From: NCEH01 sp043195195
GTDB lineage: Bacteria; Pseudomonadota; Alphaproteobacteria; Rhizobiales; Xanthobacteraceae
Assembly: GCF_043195195.1 (NCBI RefSeq)
Contig: NZ_JBAFWT010000005.1
Coordinates: forward strand, 62,001-126,000
Reading direction: 5' to 3'
Length of the DNA: 64,000 nucleotides
This document shows, piece after piece, positions 1-9,282 of the stretch; within the stretch, counting starts at the first letter, position 1, and every line of letters begins with the position of its first letter. The notes beneath the pieces are model-generated. The model did not search any database, was not told where the DNA came from, and worked only from the letters and a program-made list of their open reading frames with translations. The translations under genes were made by a program, and so were the position numbers.

Positions 1-645
1 GGAGAGATGCGGATAGGTGGCGGGGACCACGACCTCACCTTCCGGCCCGCCGCGCACGCTCATCTGCACCGTGCGCCACGCGCTGTCGAGCGGACGGGCG
101 GGCACCGTGAACACCGCCTCCTCCACCTGCTCCAGCGGGATCCAGAAATATTTGCCGGTCACCGTCAGCACTTCGAAAATGCCGGCGGTGAGATCGTCGA
201 GATCGCGGAAATCCTCGAACGCAACGCCGTTATGGGTGCCGCTCACCACTGGTCGGGCCTCCTCGGCGCGGGCAAGGCAGGCGCCCGCCTCGGCGGCGCG
301 GCCGGCGCGCAGATGCATCAGGGCTTCCAGGCGCAAGGTGACATGCTCGGGCGGGGTGCCGGCGAATTCGGGCATGCGGCCCTCGGTCCACACCTGGCGG
401 CGCGCCATGTCGGCACGCACCAGCTGGCGCAGCGCCGCGACGCGCACGGCGGTGGTCGGGTCCTGGGTGGCGATGGCATCGAACTGCCGCTCGGCCCGCT
501 CCAGATCGCCGGAGATGCAGAGGAATTCGGCAAGCTGGCTGCGCCGCTGGATATCCTGCGGGGCGGCCTTCACCTCCTCATTGGCGGCGGCGATGGCATC
601 GGCGAGCCGGCCGGCTTCGAAAATCTTCAGCGCAGAAAGGGTCAT
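1..645 (-). CDS. tagJ: T6SS accessory protein TagJ/ImpE, 3' end outside window
   Basis: The reading frame is open from an ATG at 645 to the window edge (about 215 codons seen), so the C-terminus is missing. An AGGAG ribosome site precedes the ATG. The N-terminal 100 residues are Ala/Leu-rich helical repeats of TPR character (LAEFLCISGDLERAERQFD). A more globular part follows, with the aromatic stretch KYFWIPLEQVEEAVF typical of the ImpE/SciE family. Known TagJ proteins bind the N-terminus of TssB and help the ClpV unfoldase recycle the contracted sheath in the cytoplasm. Here the gene follows the second tssC-like gene by 22 bp, the same impD-impE order as in the Rhizobium imp locus. The family call comes from recognised sequence character and context, not from a search. 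Confidence 0.85.
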   Translation of the reverse strand, partial: MTLSALKIFEAGRLADAIAAANEEVKAAPQDIQRRSQLAEFLCISGDLERAERQFDAIATQDPTTAVRVAALRQLVRADMARRQVWTEGRMPEFAGTPPEHVTLRLEALMHLRAGRAAEAGACLARAEEARPVVSGTHNGVAFEDFRDLDDLTAGIFEVLTVTGKYFWIPLEQVEEAVFTVPARPLDSAWRTVQMSVRGGPEGEVVVPATYPHLS

Positions 646-667
646 GGGGCGTCTCCTGGGCGTCGGT

Positions 668-2281
668 TCAACCGGTGCGCGATGCGGCGAGGGCCACATC
701 GGTGACGAGCTTGAAGGTGGTGAAGATCTGATCGAGCTGGAAATGCGGCCGTAGATGCATAACGCAGGCGAACGTGCCCGGCCGGCTCGGCACCGCGCGC
801 ACCTCGACGCGCGCTTCGCGCAGCGGGAAGCGGGCCTTCATGTCGGGGCCGGCATCGTCATTGCCGAGGCAATAGGAATGCAGCCAGGCCTGCAGATCGC
901 GCTCGCAGGCGTCGGCGCTGACATAGGCGCCGATCCGGTCGCGGATCTTCACCTTCACGTAATGGGCAAAGCGCGAGACGCACAAAATGTAGCGCAGCAT
1001 GGCCGAGAGGCGGGCATTCACATTGGTCGCGGAATATCCGCCCTGGGGCACCTTCTGGATCGACGGGCTGGAATGGAACACCAGATAGGGCGTGTCCTTG
1101 CAGACGTTGATGGTCATGAAGCCCATCTGCCAGAGGTCGAACTCGGTCTGGTTGGCAAGGGCAAGCTCGCTGCCGAAACGCTCGACCACCCCCGGCGCGT
1201 CGGTTTCCGCGCTTGGCGCCTCGATGCCGGTGACGAGGCCGTGGTCGATCACGTCGCGCTGTGTCCCGCAGATGTCGGCGAACCAGCCGTGCAGGTCGAA
1301 CGCGCGGATGAGCACCTCGCCGAAGGCATAGACAGCGCTGCCCCAGCACAGGTCATCCTCGGTGAGGCCCCGCAGGTCCTCGCGATAGCGAAAGCTGACA
1401 CCGCTGACCCCGTCCCGCCCATAGGGCTTGCGCATCAGCACGCGGGGCAGAGCAAGCCCGAGGAAGCGCACATCCTCGGTGGCGCGCAGCCGTTCGAACC
1501 GCGCGTATTCGGCCCCGCGATAAAGCCCGCCAAGGCTCGGCAGATGGCTCAGCTCGGAAAAGCTGTCGAGGCCGAGCATGCGTGGGGAAGCGCCAAGGAT
1601 GGCCGGCGCAAAGGCGGCGGCGGCGACCCCGGCAAGCCCGGCGAGCGCGGCCACATCGTCGGTGGGATGATCGGCCGTGGGGCGGTGCTGCACCTGGTAA
1701 TCGCACAGCAACACGCCATAGGGCTGGCCGCCGGGCATCCCGAATTCTTCGCTATAGATCTTGCCGAACAATTGGCTCTGGTCGAAATCCGAAGCGCGGT
1801 CGAAATCCGCGCAGATCTCGCCCCAGGAGATATTCAGCACCCGCACCACCACCTTCTGGGCCGTCGCGGCGCAGCCGACGAGATAAGCAAGCCCCCGCCA
1901 GGAGGCCTCCAGCGCGCGGAACCGATCCTGGTGCAGGACCGCATTGAGCTGGTCGGTGAGCAATTCGTCGAGAAAGGCGATGTCGCGGTCGATCAGGCCC
2001 GGAAGCGCGGCTCTGCCGGGCATCTGCGCGAGGTCTTCGCCGAACCAGGCGATGAGGGCGCGCAGCGGATCGGTCTCGGCGAGAAAGGCCGTGAGGCGCG
2101 CGTCATCGGTGCGGCCGAGCGCCATATCGATGGCATGGCGCCGCAAGGGCGGCGGCAAGGAAGAGGGTGCGGGCAACGGCGGCATCAAATCGTCATCGGC
2201 ACGTGGCGGCGCCGACGCACGGCCGGGCCCGGAGGGCGATGCCTCCGGGCCCGGCTGAAGCTGATCCACCAGGGAGTCCAA
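668..2281 (-). CDS. Second TssC-like sheath large-subunit paralogue (ImpD/EvpB family)
   Basis: A 537-residue protein of the TssC/VipB/EvpB family. The family block (FLDELLTDQLNAVLHQDRF, then EASWRGLAYLV) and the C-terminal LRPHFQLDQI match TssC proteins. An extra Pro/Ala-rich stretch of about 60 residues leads the family region. The predicted start is a TTG at 2281, chosen because a strong GGGAGGA lies 8 nt before it; the first in-frame ATG is 32 codons later and has no ribosome site. It sits 30 bp after canonical tssC and 22 bp before tagJ. In Rhizobium-type imp loci this position is impD. Whether it enters the sheath beside TssC, caps it or regulates it cannot be told from sequence. Divergence from the neighbouring TssC is clear by eye. 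Confidence 0.88.
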   Translation of the reverse strand: MDSLVDQLQPGPEASPSGPGRASAPPRADDDLMPPLPAPSSLPPPLRRHAIDMALGRTDDARLTAFLAETDPLRALIAWFGEDLAQMPGRAALPGLIDRDIAFLDELLTDQLNAVLHQDRFRALEASWRGLAYLVGCAATAQKVVVRVLNISWGEICADFDRASDFDQSQLFGKIYSEEFGMPGGQPYGVLLCDYQVQHRPTADHPTDDVAALAGLAGVAAAAFAPAILGASPRMLGLDSFSELSHLPSLGGLYRGAEYARFERLRATEDVRFLGLALPRVLMRKPYGRDGVSGVSFRYREDLRGLTEDDLCWGSAVYAFGEVLIRAFDLHGWFADICGTQRDVIDHGLVTGIEAPSAETDAPGVVERFGSELALANQTEFDLWQMGFMTINVCKDTPYLVFHSSPSIQKVPQGGYSATNVNARLSAMLRYILCVSRFAHYVKVKIRDRIGAYVSADACERDLQAWLHSYCLGNDDAGPDMKARFPLREARVEVRAVPSRPGTFACVMHLRPHFQLDQIFTTFKLVTDVALAASRTG

Positions 2282-2311
2282 ACGGGTGTCCTCCCGTGGC
2301 GCTCAATCGGT

Positions 2312-3805
2312 TCAGGACGCGGTCGGGATGCGGGCCACCATGCGCAGCGAGGTGGTCAGCTCTTCCATCTGCAGCCACGGACGCAGCCAGGCGACCGCGT
2401 TGTAGGAGCCGGGCTTGCCGGGAATCTCGCGCACTTCGACCTTGGCCTCGGCGAGCGGATACTTGGCCTTCATGTCCTGTCCGGCATCGGGATTGCCGTT
2501 GACGTAATTGATGATCCAGCGGTTCAGCCACTTCTCGCAATCGCTGGCTTCCATGAAGGAACCCACCTTGTCGCGGCCCATGATCTTGAGATAGTGGGCG
2601 AAGCGCGAGGTGGCCATCATGTAGGGCAGGCGCGCCGAGATCGCCGCATTGGCGGTTGCCTCGGGGCGGTCGTACTTCTTGGGCTTCTGCGTGGTCTGCG
2701 CGCCGAAGAACACGGCATAATCCGTGCCCTTGTAGTGGCAGAGCGGCAGGAAGCCGAGCTTGGACAATTCGGCCTCGCGGCGATCGGTGATGCCGATCTC
2801 GGTGGGGCACTGCTGGTCGCTGTCGCCGTCGTCGGAGACGAACACGTGGCTCGGCAGGTTCTCCACCTTGCCGCCGCCCTCGGCGCCGCGGATGGCGGTG
2901 CACCAGCCGTGCTGGGCGAAAGCGTCCGTGAGGCGCACGCCCATCACATAGGCCGAATTCATCCAGGTATAGTCGGAATGGTTCATGGCGCGCGGCACGC
3001 CATTGACCACCGGGGCTTCCTCGAAGTCGAACGCTTCCACCGGCTTGGTGTCGGCGCCGTACGGCAGGCGGGCGAGGGTGCGCGGCAGGGTCAGCGTGAC
3101 GAAGCGGGAATCCTCGCTGTCACGGAACGAGCGCCACTTGGCATATTCGATGGAGTCGAAGATCTTCTCCAGGTCGCGCGGCTTGGACAGCTCGGTGTAA
3201 TCGTCGAAGCCGAACAGCTTGGGGCTGGCGGCGGCGATGAACGGGGCGAAGGCCGCCGCCGCCACCGACGACATCTGCGTCAGCAGTTCGATGTCTTCGG
3301 GATGGTTGGTGAATTCATAGTCGCCGATGAGCGCGCCGTAAGGCTCGCCGCCGGGGCTGCCGAACTCGGTCTCGTAGATCTTCTTGAAGATCGTGCTCTG
3401 GTCGAATTCGGAAGACTTGGTGAGGCTCTTGTAGAGCTCTTTCTTGGTGCAGTTCATGACGCGGATCTTCATGCCCGCGCCGGTTTCCGAGTTCATCACC
3501 AGATAGTTCAGGCCGCGCCAGGTGCCTTCCAGCTTCTGGAAGTCCGCATGGTGCATGATGGCGTTGAGCTGGGTCGAGATCTTCGCGTCAATGCCCTTGA
3601 TGGCATTGTTGATGGTCTGCGACAGGTTCTTGGAATAGGTGACCGTGCCGGAGAGCGCTTCGCGGGTGAAGGTGCGCAGCAGTTCGGCGGTGCGGTCGGG
3701 ATCGGTCTGCTTGGTAGCGGCGATCGCCTGGTCGAGGAAGGACAGGGCACCGGCTTCGGCGACGGCACTTTCCGCTACAGCTTCCTGAGTCTGAGCTTCG
3801 GCCAT
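2312..3805 (-). CDS. tssC: T6SS contractile sheath large subunit TssC
   Basis: A 497-residue TssC/VipB protein, a normal length for the family. It has the diagnostic blocks KISTQLNAIMHHADFQKLEG, TWRGLNYLV, FGSPGGEPYGALIGDYEF and the late EVREIPGKPGSYNAVAWLRP. TssC pairs with TssB to build the cytoplasmic contractile tube that surrounds the Hcp tube and drives it outward. The ATG at 3805 lies 4 bp after the tssB stop codon, so the two genes are almost certainly translated together and kept at equal dose. The N-terminal 25 residues are Ala/Glu-rich, as in other TssC proteins. Nothing in the gene looks damaged. Confidence 0.97.
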   Translation of the reverse strand: MAEAQTQEAVAESAVAEAGALSFLDQAIAATKQTDPDRTAELLRTFTREALSGTVTYSKNLSQTINNAIKGIDAKISTQLNAIMHHADFQKLEGTWRGLNYLVMNSETGAGMKIRVMNCTKKELYKSLTKSSEFDQSTIFKKIYETEFGSPGGEPYGALIGDYEFTNHPEDIELLTQMSSVAAAAFAPFIAAASPKLFGFDDYTELSKPRDLEKIFDSIEYAKWRSFRDSEDSRFVTLTLPRTLARLPYGADTKPVEAFDFEEAPVVNGVPRAMNHSDYTWMNSAYVMGVRLTDAFAQHGWCTAIRGAEGGGKVENLPSHVFVSDDGDSDQQCPTEIGITDRREAELSKLGFLPLCHYKGTDYAVFFGAQTTQKPKKYDRPEATANAAISARLPYMMATSRFAHYLKIMGRDKVGSFMEASDCEKWLNRWIINYVNGNPDAGQDMKAKYPLAEAKVEVREIPGKPGSYNAVAWLRPWLQMEELTTSLRMVARIPTAS

Positions 3806-3809
3806 AATC

Positions 3810-4328
3810 TCAGCCCTCCTTCTTTTCGGTTTCGGTTTCGATCCCGAGCTGGCTGCTCAGCGTCTTCAGGTCGTCTTCCTTGGTCAGGATCTGCTCAAGC
3901 AGGCTTTCCAGGTTTTCCGAACGGTCGGCCTTAGAGAGCAGGTCGCGCAGCTGGTCACGCGCTTCCATCAGCTTGCGCAGGGGCTCCACGCGCTGCACCA
4001 CGGCGGCCGGATCGAAATCGTCCATGGACTTGAAGCCCAGCTCGACGGTCATCTGGCTGCCGTCGTCGGCCAAGGTGTTGTCCACCTTCAGCTTCAGGCC
4101 GGGGGTCATGCGCGCCAGGATCTGGTCGAAATTATCCCGGTCGATCTGGATGAACTTGCGATCGTTCAGCGGCTTCAGCGGCTCGGTGGCATCCGCCGAG
4201 AAATCGCCGAGCACGCCGACCACGAACGGCAGCTCCTTCTGGACCACCGCACCCTCGGTCTCGACATCATAGGTGATGTGGACGCGCGGCTTGCGCACGC
4301 GGTTAAGCTTCTCGTGAATGCTCGGCAT
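3810..4328 (-). CDS. tssB: T6SS contractile sheath small subunit TssB
   Basis: A 172-residue TssB/VipA protein. The start (MPSIHEKLNRVRKPRVHITY) and the family core LPFVVGVLGDFSAD, FIQIDRDNFDQI and SMDDFDPAAVVQRV are all present, and the C-terminus is a charged helix (KTLSSQLGIETETEKKEG). TssB forms the inner partner of the sheath with TssC and carries the segments seen by ClpV and TagJ; all three partners are encoded in this window. It precedes tssC by 4 bp and follows tssA by 77 bp. The ATG at 4328 gives the expected N-terminus. Confidence 0.97.
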   Translation of the reverse strand: MPSIHEKLNRVRKPRVHITYDVETEGAVVQKELPFVVGVLGDFSADATEPLKPLNDRKFIQIDRDNFDQILARMTPGLKLKVDNTLADDGSQMTVELGFKSMDDFDPAAVVQRVEPLRKLMEARDQLRDLLSKADRSENLESLLEQILTKEDDLKTLSSQLGIETETEKKEG

Positions 4329-4405
4329 CGCGCTTCAACCCCTCGTTTTCGGCTACGCAATCAGGCGGTACGGCTCACGCGTCCGGCCCGTCGGCCGGCG
4401 CAGGA

Positions 4406-5527
4406 TCAGTTTTCCGCGTCCGGGGCCTTGAGGCCGGAGGCGATGTAGAAATAGCGGCGGGCATCCGCATCGATGATCAGCTCGTCCAGAAGCTGGCCGA
4501 GCGGCATCCGCCCGCGCCGCACGATCTCCTCCAGGGTGTAGGAGATCGGCGAATGGGGTTCGTGCTCGCGGAAATAGGCGGCGATCCGCAGGATCTGGCG
4601 CAGCGCGTCTTCCCGGTTGGAGGGGCCGCCGAACGCGGCCGGGGCCGATGATCCAGGAGCCCCGGAGGTCTCCTCGCCCGCCTCGACGTCGGCGCCGGAA
4701 TCGGCCATCTCGCTGTGCTGCGCCGCCTGCGCGATCTTGTCGGCGGCAAACGTCTTCACCGCATCCAGAATGTTCGTCAGCACGCCGCGAATGGCGCCGG
4801 CCGGCGGTGCCTCGCGCCCCACATGGACGGAGAACGCATCGGACAAGGCATTCAGCGCTTCGAGGCTGGCATCCAGCTCGGCGACCAGCTTGCCGTAGAA
4901 GGCCGCGGGCGTCGCCTGGACCGCATTGGTGAAGGCTTCCAGCGACAGGCCACCGGCGGCAAGGCGCGCGTCGCGCTTCGCCGTATCGGCGATATGGACG
5001 ATGTCGGAAGCCTGCTCGAACTGCCAGAAGGCGAAGGGCGTGTCGCCGCCCGTTATGGCCAGCTTGCGCAGCGGCTGGACCAGCGTGCCCTGCCCGTCCA
5101 CACCGTTGAGGCCGATGAACGGGGCAAGCCGCGCTTCGTTCCCGTCTTCATCGGGCAAGGGATGGACGGTGTCCCAGAAACCGGAGACCAGCCCCTCGGC
5201 GACCCTGAGGCCGGTATAAAGACCGGTGAAGCCGTCGATCCGAACCAGTCCCTCGATCATCCAGGCGGCGATTTCGAGATCCTTGCCTTCCTCGGTCAGA
5301 ATCTCGCCGGACAGTTCGACGACATCGCCCCATTCCTGGTGCGGCGGCGCGCCGTCGCCATCCACATCGTTCGCCCGCTCCACCCGGCGCGCGCTGGCGC
5401 GGGCATCCTTGACCCTGAGATAGCGCGAGGAAACCGAAACATCCGCGCGCGGATCGGTGCCGCTCGGCGCCTCCTCCGAGAGGGGCTGGAGCACCATGTC
5501 TGGGTCGAAAGTGCCGGTGAGGACCAT
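4406..5527 (-). CDS. tssA: T6SS assembly protein TssA (ImpA family)
   Basis: A protein of about 373 residues with the ImpA N-terminal domain near residues 10-130: LQPLSEEAPSGTDPR, then SARRVERAND, then WGDVVELSGEILTEEGKDLE and FWDTVHPLPDEDGN. The C-terminal part ends in a helical region (EEIVRRGRMPLGQLLDELI) of the kind seen in the short TssA class. TssA caps the growing tail and coordinates sheath and Hcp polymerisation at the baseplate. The frame stays open upstream to 5977, but that part is low-complexity and overlaps tssM. The ATG at 5527 gives the family N-terminus; an ATG at 5497 is the alternative, and neither has a strong ribosome site. A 179-bp gap separates it from tssM, so tssA-tssB-tssC may also have their own promoter. 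Confidence 0.93.
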   Translation of the reverse strand: MVLTGTFDPDMVLQPLSEEAPSGTDPRADVSVSSRYLRVKDARASARRVERANDVDGDGAPPHQEWGDVVELSGEILTEEGKDLEIAAWMIEGLVRIDGFTGLYTGLRVAEGLVSGFWDTVHPLPDEDGNEARLAPFIGLNGVDGQGTLVQPLRKLAITGGDTPFAFWQFEQASDIVHIADTAKRDARLAAGGLSLEAFTNAVQATPAAFYGKLVAELDASLEALNALSDAFSVHVGREAPPAGAIRGVLTNILDAVKTFAADKIAQAAQHSEMADSGADVEAGEETSGAPGSSAPAAFGGPSNREDALRQILRIAAYFREHEPHSPISYTLEEIVRRGRMPLGQLLDELIIDADARRYFYIASGLKAPDAEN

Positions 5528-5706
5528 GGGAGACCGAGCATGCCCTTGCTGCGTTGCGCCCGACCTGCGGAGGGTCCGTCCGAGGCGCCGCAGCGCGGGC
5601 CCTCGCACCGTCGGGTGGGTTCGCGCGAAGCTAGGCCGCCGACCAAAACACCTGTGTGACAAGCGTGATCTAGGCCGCGCCAATCGGGCCGCGTGGACCG
5701 CGCAAA

Positions 5707-8700
5707 TCAGCCCGGTACCAGAGAGGGAAGGCATTTGAAGGAGGTCAGCGGGTTCTGGCGGAACGGATTGTTCACGCTCGCGGCGTCCAGGGTGAAGCTC
5801 GCCGCGCGCGGACCAAGATTGATGTTGAACGCGAACCGGTTCGCCGTGATGCGGGTGAGGCCGCGCGCATTGAGGAAGCGGAACAGCGCCCAAGGTCCGT
5901 TGACTGTCAGCGAGGAGGGCTGGCCGCTCTCCTGGGCACCGAATTCCACGCGCATGATGCCGCTTGCACCGGGCCATTTCACCGCCAGCGCCTGCGGCGG
6001 GCCGTATTGGTAGATGATCGACTGGCCGTCGATCTCCAGCTTCACCCGCATGGCGCCGGGGTCGAGATTGGTCGGCGTCACGTCGAAGGTGAGCTGCGGG
6101 GCGGTGGCTCCGGCGGGAAAGAACATGGTGCGAATGCGGGCCGCCTGCTCGAAATAGGCCAGCGCCGGTGCGGTGATGTCCGGCCGCGCGCCGGCATTGG
6201 CCAGCAGCTTCCAGGGCGCCACGCTCGTATCCACGAACGGCTTCAACTGCTTTTCGAAGAATTGGTCGAGCAGCCCGCCGGGGGCGAACATGCGGGTGAA
6301 ATCGACGAGGGTTGCCTCATTCTGCGAATTTTCGAACGGATAGCGCCCGTTGATCGCCACCTGGCAGAACGGCAGCACCTGCGCCTTCCAGGCCGCATTC
6401 ATGTCCTCGCGCACCCCGGCATTGGTGATGGCGGAGGTCTGGCGCACCAAGGCGAGGATCGATTCCGCCAGGGCCGGCGGCGCGCTCAGTGTGCTCATGC
6501 GCAACTGGCCGAGAATCTGGGAGAACGCCGGGCCGGAGGTCAGCTCGGTGACCTGCGAGGGGCTGGCGTCCCCGGCGCTGGCGGCGGGGCCGATGGCCAT
6601 GCGCAACTGGGTCAGCGCCTTGACGACGTCGTCGATCGGGCTCGGCGTGCCGGTGACGAACGTATGCAGGCCGGCGAACCGGTCGGTCACCGGCTGGCCG
6701 GGCGAGGGACCGCCGCCGAGCAGGCTTGCCAGTTCCGCCTTGGCGGCCGAGGCGTCCGCCACATTGACCGGCTTGGCGGGCGGGGCCAGCGTGGTCTGCT
6801 GCGCCACCGCCGTGAGATAGACCTTCAGCGGCGAGGGCGGGCCGATCAGGGCCTGCAGCACCGCCATTTCCTGTTGCAGAGTGGCGAAGGGGGCGATGGT
6901 GATATCGCTCAGCAGGGCTTCCCACTGGGCCACATAGTCGCTGGTGTAGAGCGCCAGCATGTCCTTCTTGAGCTGGGACGCGCGCACCGCTGCCGGAGTG
7001 TTGGGATTGGCGGGCGTGCGGACCCAATCCTCGCGCACCAGCGCTTCGGCCACCTTGGAGATGGCCGGCAGCACCACGGTGAAGAAGTTCGCCGCCGTAT
7101 ACATGCCGGCGATGCCGTCCGCGAGCGTCTTGCCGGAGCGGCGCACCAGCGCATAGGGCGCGAGCGGCCCTGCGGCATCGGCCACGCTCCAGGGCTGAAG
7201 CTCCTTCACCTCGGGCAGATCCTCCAGGATCGAGAGCCCGCGCTCGGCGGCGGGATATTGGTTCAGCACCGCGCGGGCCCGCGCAACCAGACTGGCGTTG
7301 AGATCGAGCTTGGGAAAGCGAGCGTCGATCAGGTTCGAAAGCTGGGTCACCAGGGCCGCGCGCAGCGGCGCCTGGGCGGGACCGGGATAAGTCGTGGCCC
7401 ATTCCCGCCGCATCCAGGCGACCACCAGTTCCTTGTCCATCGGGGCGACGCCGCCGAACATGAGATAGACCATCAGCTCGCCGTACAGCGTGCTGGGCTT
7501 GCTCATATTGGCCTCGATCTGGCGTTGCAGGGCGAGGTCGAGCCGGGGCAGGAACAGACTCTGCAGCGCGTCGGTATATTCGGTGCGCGTCGCGGTGGCG
7601 AGGCGCGGGGTCTGGCTGAGGCCGGCGGTATGGGCGAGCGGCACGCTTTGGCTGCGGTCGTTCCAGCCGGTGGGCATGGCGGCGAGCGTGGTCAGCGCCG
7701 GCACCGCCACGGACAGATCCGCATCGCCGCCCGGCTTCAGCACGGCACTTTCGCCAAGCGGCGCGATCACCTGTCTGGCCCGGTCGGCGGAGCGGTCCAC
7801 CTGTTCGATCAGGGCGCGGTTGCCAAGGAAGCTCACCGTCCACCACAGGCCGAGCCCCACCGCGATACAGCCGGCGAGCGCGGTGAGGCCCCATTGCAGA
7901 TGCTTCTGGCGCCGCTTCAGCTCGGAATCGATCCCCACCAGGCCGGCTTCGCCGAAAATCACTTTCTCCAGCGTGTCATGGATGAAGAAGCCGGTGCGCC
8001 GACGCTCCACCACCGCCGAGCCGCCCTCCGGGCGCTCCTGCGGGAGCAGGCGATAGGGGCTCTCGTTCCCCACCTCCTCGGCGTCCGCGCTGGTGAGATA
8101 GAGCCCGCGCAACAGCAACGGCCGCTCGTATCCGCTCGGTTTGAACATGTCCTCCAGCAGATCGCACACCGCCGGCTTCAGCGCCGCGAGATAGGGCAGG
8201 AACATGAAGGTGTCGAAGCGCCGCCCGGCGTCGGCCTCGAGGTTCACCCGATTGAGCACGCGCGGAAGCTGCCATTGCAGCAGGTTGTCATATTCTCGGT
8301 TGAGGAAGGCGAACAGGGTTTCGCCCTCCGCGCTCAAGCCGTTTTCGTCGCAGAGCGGAAAGGTGAGGCCGAACACCCGGTTGCGCTCCTCGGCGGTGAT
8401 CCCGTCGAAGAAGGCGTGGAAGCCGGGCACGCGGTCGGCCTTGGTGAGCACCACATAGACCGGAAACCGCACCTTCAGCCTTGTCTGCAAGCCGACGAGC
8501 TGCTGGCGGATGTCGGCGCCATGGGTCAGCCGCTCGGCTTCGCTCCACCCCTCCAAATCCTCCAGATTGATGGCGAGGATGACGCCATTGATCGGCTGGC
8601 GCGGCCGGTGCTTCTTCAGCAGGGCGACGAAATTGGTCCAGACCTGACGCTCGCTGCCGGAGGCGATGCCATCGCCGCGAAACGGGCCCTGGGTATCCAC

Positions 8701-9249
8701 CAGCACGGCCGCGTCGCTGAAAAAGAAGGCGCAGGAGGCGCCGGCGGCGATCTGACCACCGGGGCCGTCGCGCCGGTCGGCCACCGGAAAGCGCAGCCCC
8801 GAGCGGCGGATCAGCGAGGTCTTCCCCGCCCCGCCCATTCCAGTGACCAGATACCAGGGCAATTGATAGGCGTAGGACCGGCCCCAGCGATGCGACAGGC
8901 GCATGCGCCGCAACACCCCCATGGCGCGCTGGAAGCCGTCCGCGAGCGCGGCGGTCTGGGCCTCTACCTGCGCGTCGCGCGCCGGGACCACGCCCGCCGG
9001 CAGCAAGGCCTTGTGCTCGGCGGCGGGGCCAGCCGGCTCGGGACGGGTACGCCAGCTCAGCACGATCAGAACGCACAAAAGCAGCAGCACCAGGAGCGCG
9101 AGCACGCGCGGCGTCGCGTCCGCCATCGGCGCATCGCCGCCGATGCTCACCAGGGGCGCGAGAAACCAGATGGCGGCGGCCAGGAGGACCGCCACCACGA
9201 TCAGCACCACCCAGCGCCAGAACGCGCGCGACGTCAGCATTTTCACCAT
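5707..9249 (-). CDS. tssM: T6SS membrane-complex protein TssM (IcmF)
   Basis: An 1180-residue inner-membrane protein. Two membrane helices lie near residues 12-32 and 48-65. A cytoplasmic NTPase-like domain follows with a Walker A motif at residues 137-144 (GMGGAGKT) and a TKADRVPG motif of the GTPase G4 type. A third membrane helix comes near residue 450 (LAGCIAVGLGLWW), then a long periplasmic ImcF-related and DUF1215-type region. TssM spans the envelope and connects TssL to the outer part of the complex. The Walker A motif is intact, which is not true of every TssM. The ATG at 9249 follows GGGGACGAG. tssL is 33 bp upstream. No tssJ lipoprotein gene is in the window. Confidence 0.97.
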   Translation of the reverse strand: MVKMLTSRAFWRWVVLIVVAVLLAAAIWFLAPLVSIGGDAPMADATPRVLALLVLLLLCVLIVLSWRTRPEPAGPAAEHKALLPAGVVPARDAQVEAQTAALADGFQRAMGVLRRMRLSHRWGRSYAYQLPWYLVTGMGGAGKTSLIRRSGLRFPVADRRDGPGGQIAAGASCAFFFSDAAVLVDTQGPFRGDGIASGSERQVWTNFVALLKKHRPRQPINGVILAINLEDLEGWSEAERLTHGADIRQQLVGLQTRLKVRFPVYVVLTKADRVPGFHAFFDGITAEERNRVFGLTFPLCDENGLSAEGETLFAFLNREYDNLLQWQLPRVLNRVNLEADAGRRFDTFMFLPYLAALKPAVCDLLEDMFKPSGYERPLLLRGLYLTSADAEEVGNESPYRLLPQERPEGGSAVVERRRTGFFIHDTLEKVIFGEAGLVGIDSELKRRQKHLQWGLTALAGCIAVGLGLWWTVSFLGNRALIEQVDRSADRARQVIAPLGESAVLKPGGDADLSVAVPALTTLAAMPTGWNDRSQSVPLAHTAGLSQTPRLATATRTEYTDALQSLFLPRLDLALQRQIEANMSKPSTLYGELMVYLMFGGVAPMDKELVVAWMRREWATTYPGPAQAPLRAALVTQLSNLIDARFPKLDLNASLVARARAVLNQYPAAERGLSILEDLPEVKELQPWSVADAAGPLAPYALVRRSGKTLADGIAGMYTAANFFTVVLPAISKVAEALVREDWVRTPANPNTPAAVRASQLKKDMLALYTSDYVAQWEALLSDITIAPFATLQQEMAVLQALIGPPSPLKVYLTAVAQQTTLAPPAKPVNVADASAAKAELASLLGGGPSPGQPVTDRFAGLHTFVTGTPSPIDDVVKALTQLRMAIGPAASAGDASPSQVTELTSGPAFSQILGQLRMSTLSAPPALAESILALVRQTSAITNAGVREDMNAAWKAQVLPFCQVAINGRYPFENSQNEATLVDFTRMFAPGGLLDQFFEKQLKPFVDTSVAPWKLLANAGARPDITAPALAYFEQAARIRTMFFPAGATAPQLTFDVTPTNLDPGAMRVKLEIDGQSIIYQYGPPQALAVKWPGASGIMRVEFGAQESGQPSSLTVNGPWALFRFLNARGLTRITANRFAFNINLGPRAASFTLDAASVNNPFRQNPLTSFKCLPSLVPG

Positions 9250-9282
9250 ATTTCTCGTCCCCTCGCTGGGCTCTGCGGGGCG

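Noticed and set aside
755..3934. 1059-codon plus-strand open frame opposite tssC genes
   Set aside because: It is the complement of two clear TssC family genes. Its product is a His/Gly/Ala/Arg-rich string without domains, as GC-rich antisense frames typically give.
5528..5977. Long N-terminal extension of TssA
   Set aside because: The open frame upstream of 5527 is low-complexity, overlaps tssM and is not TssA-like; the family N-terminus begins at the chosen ATG.
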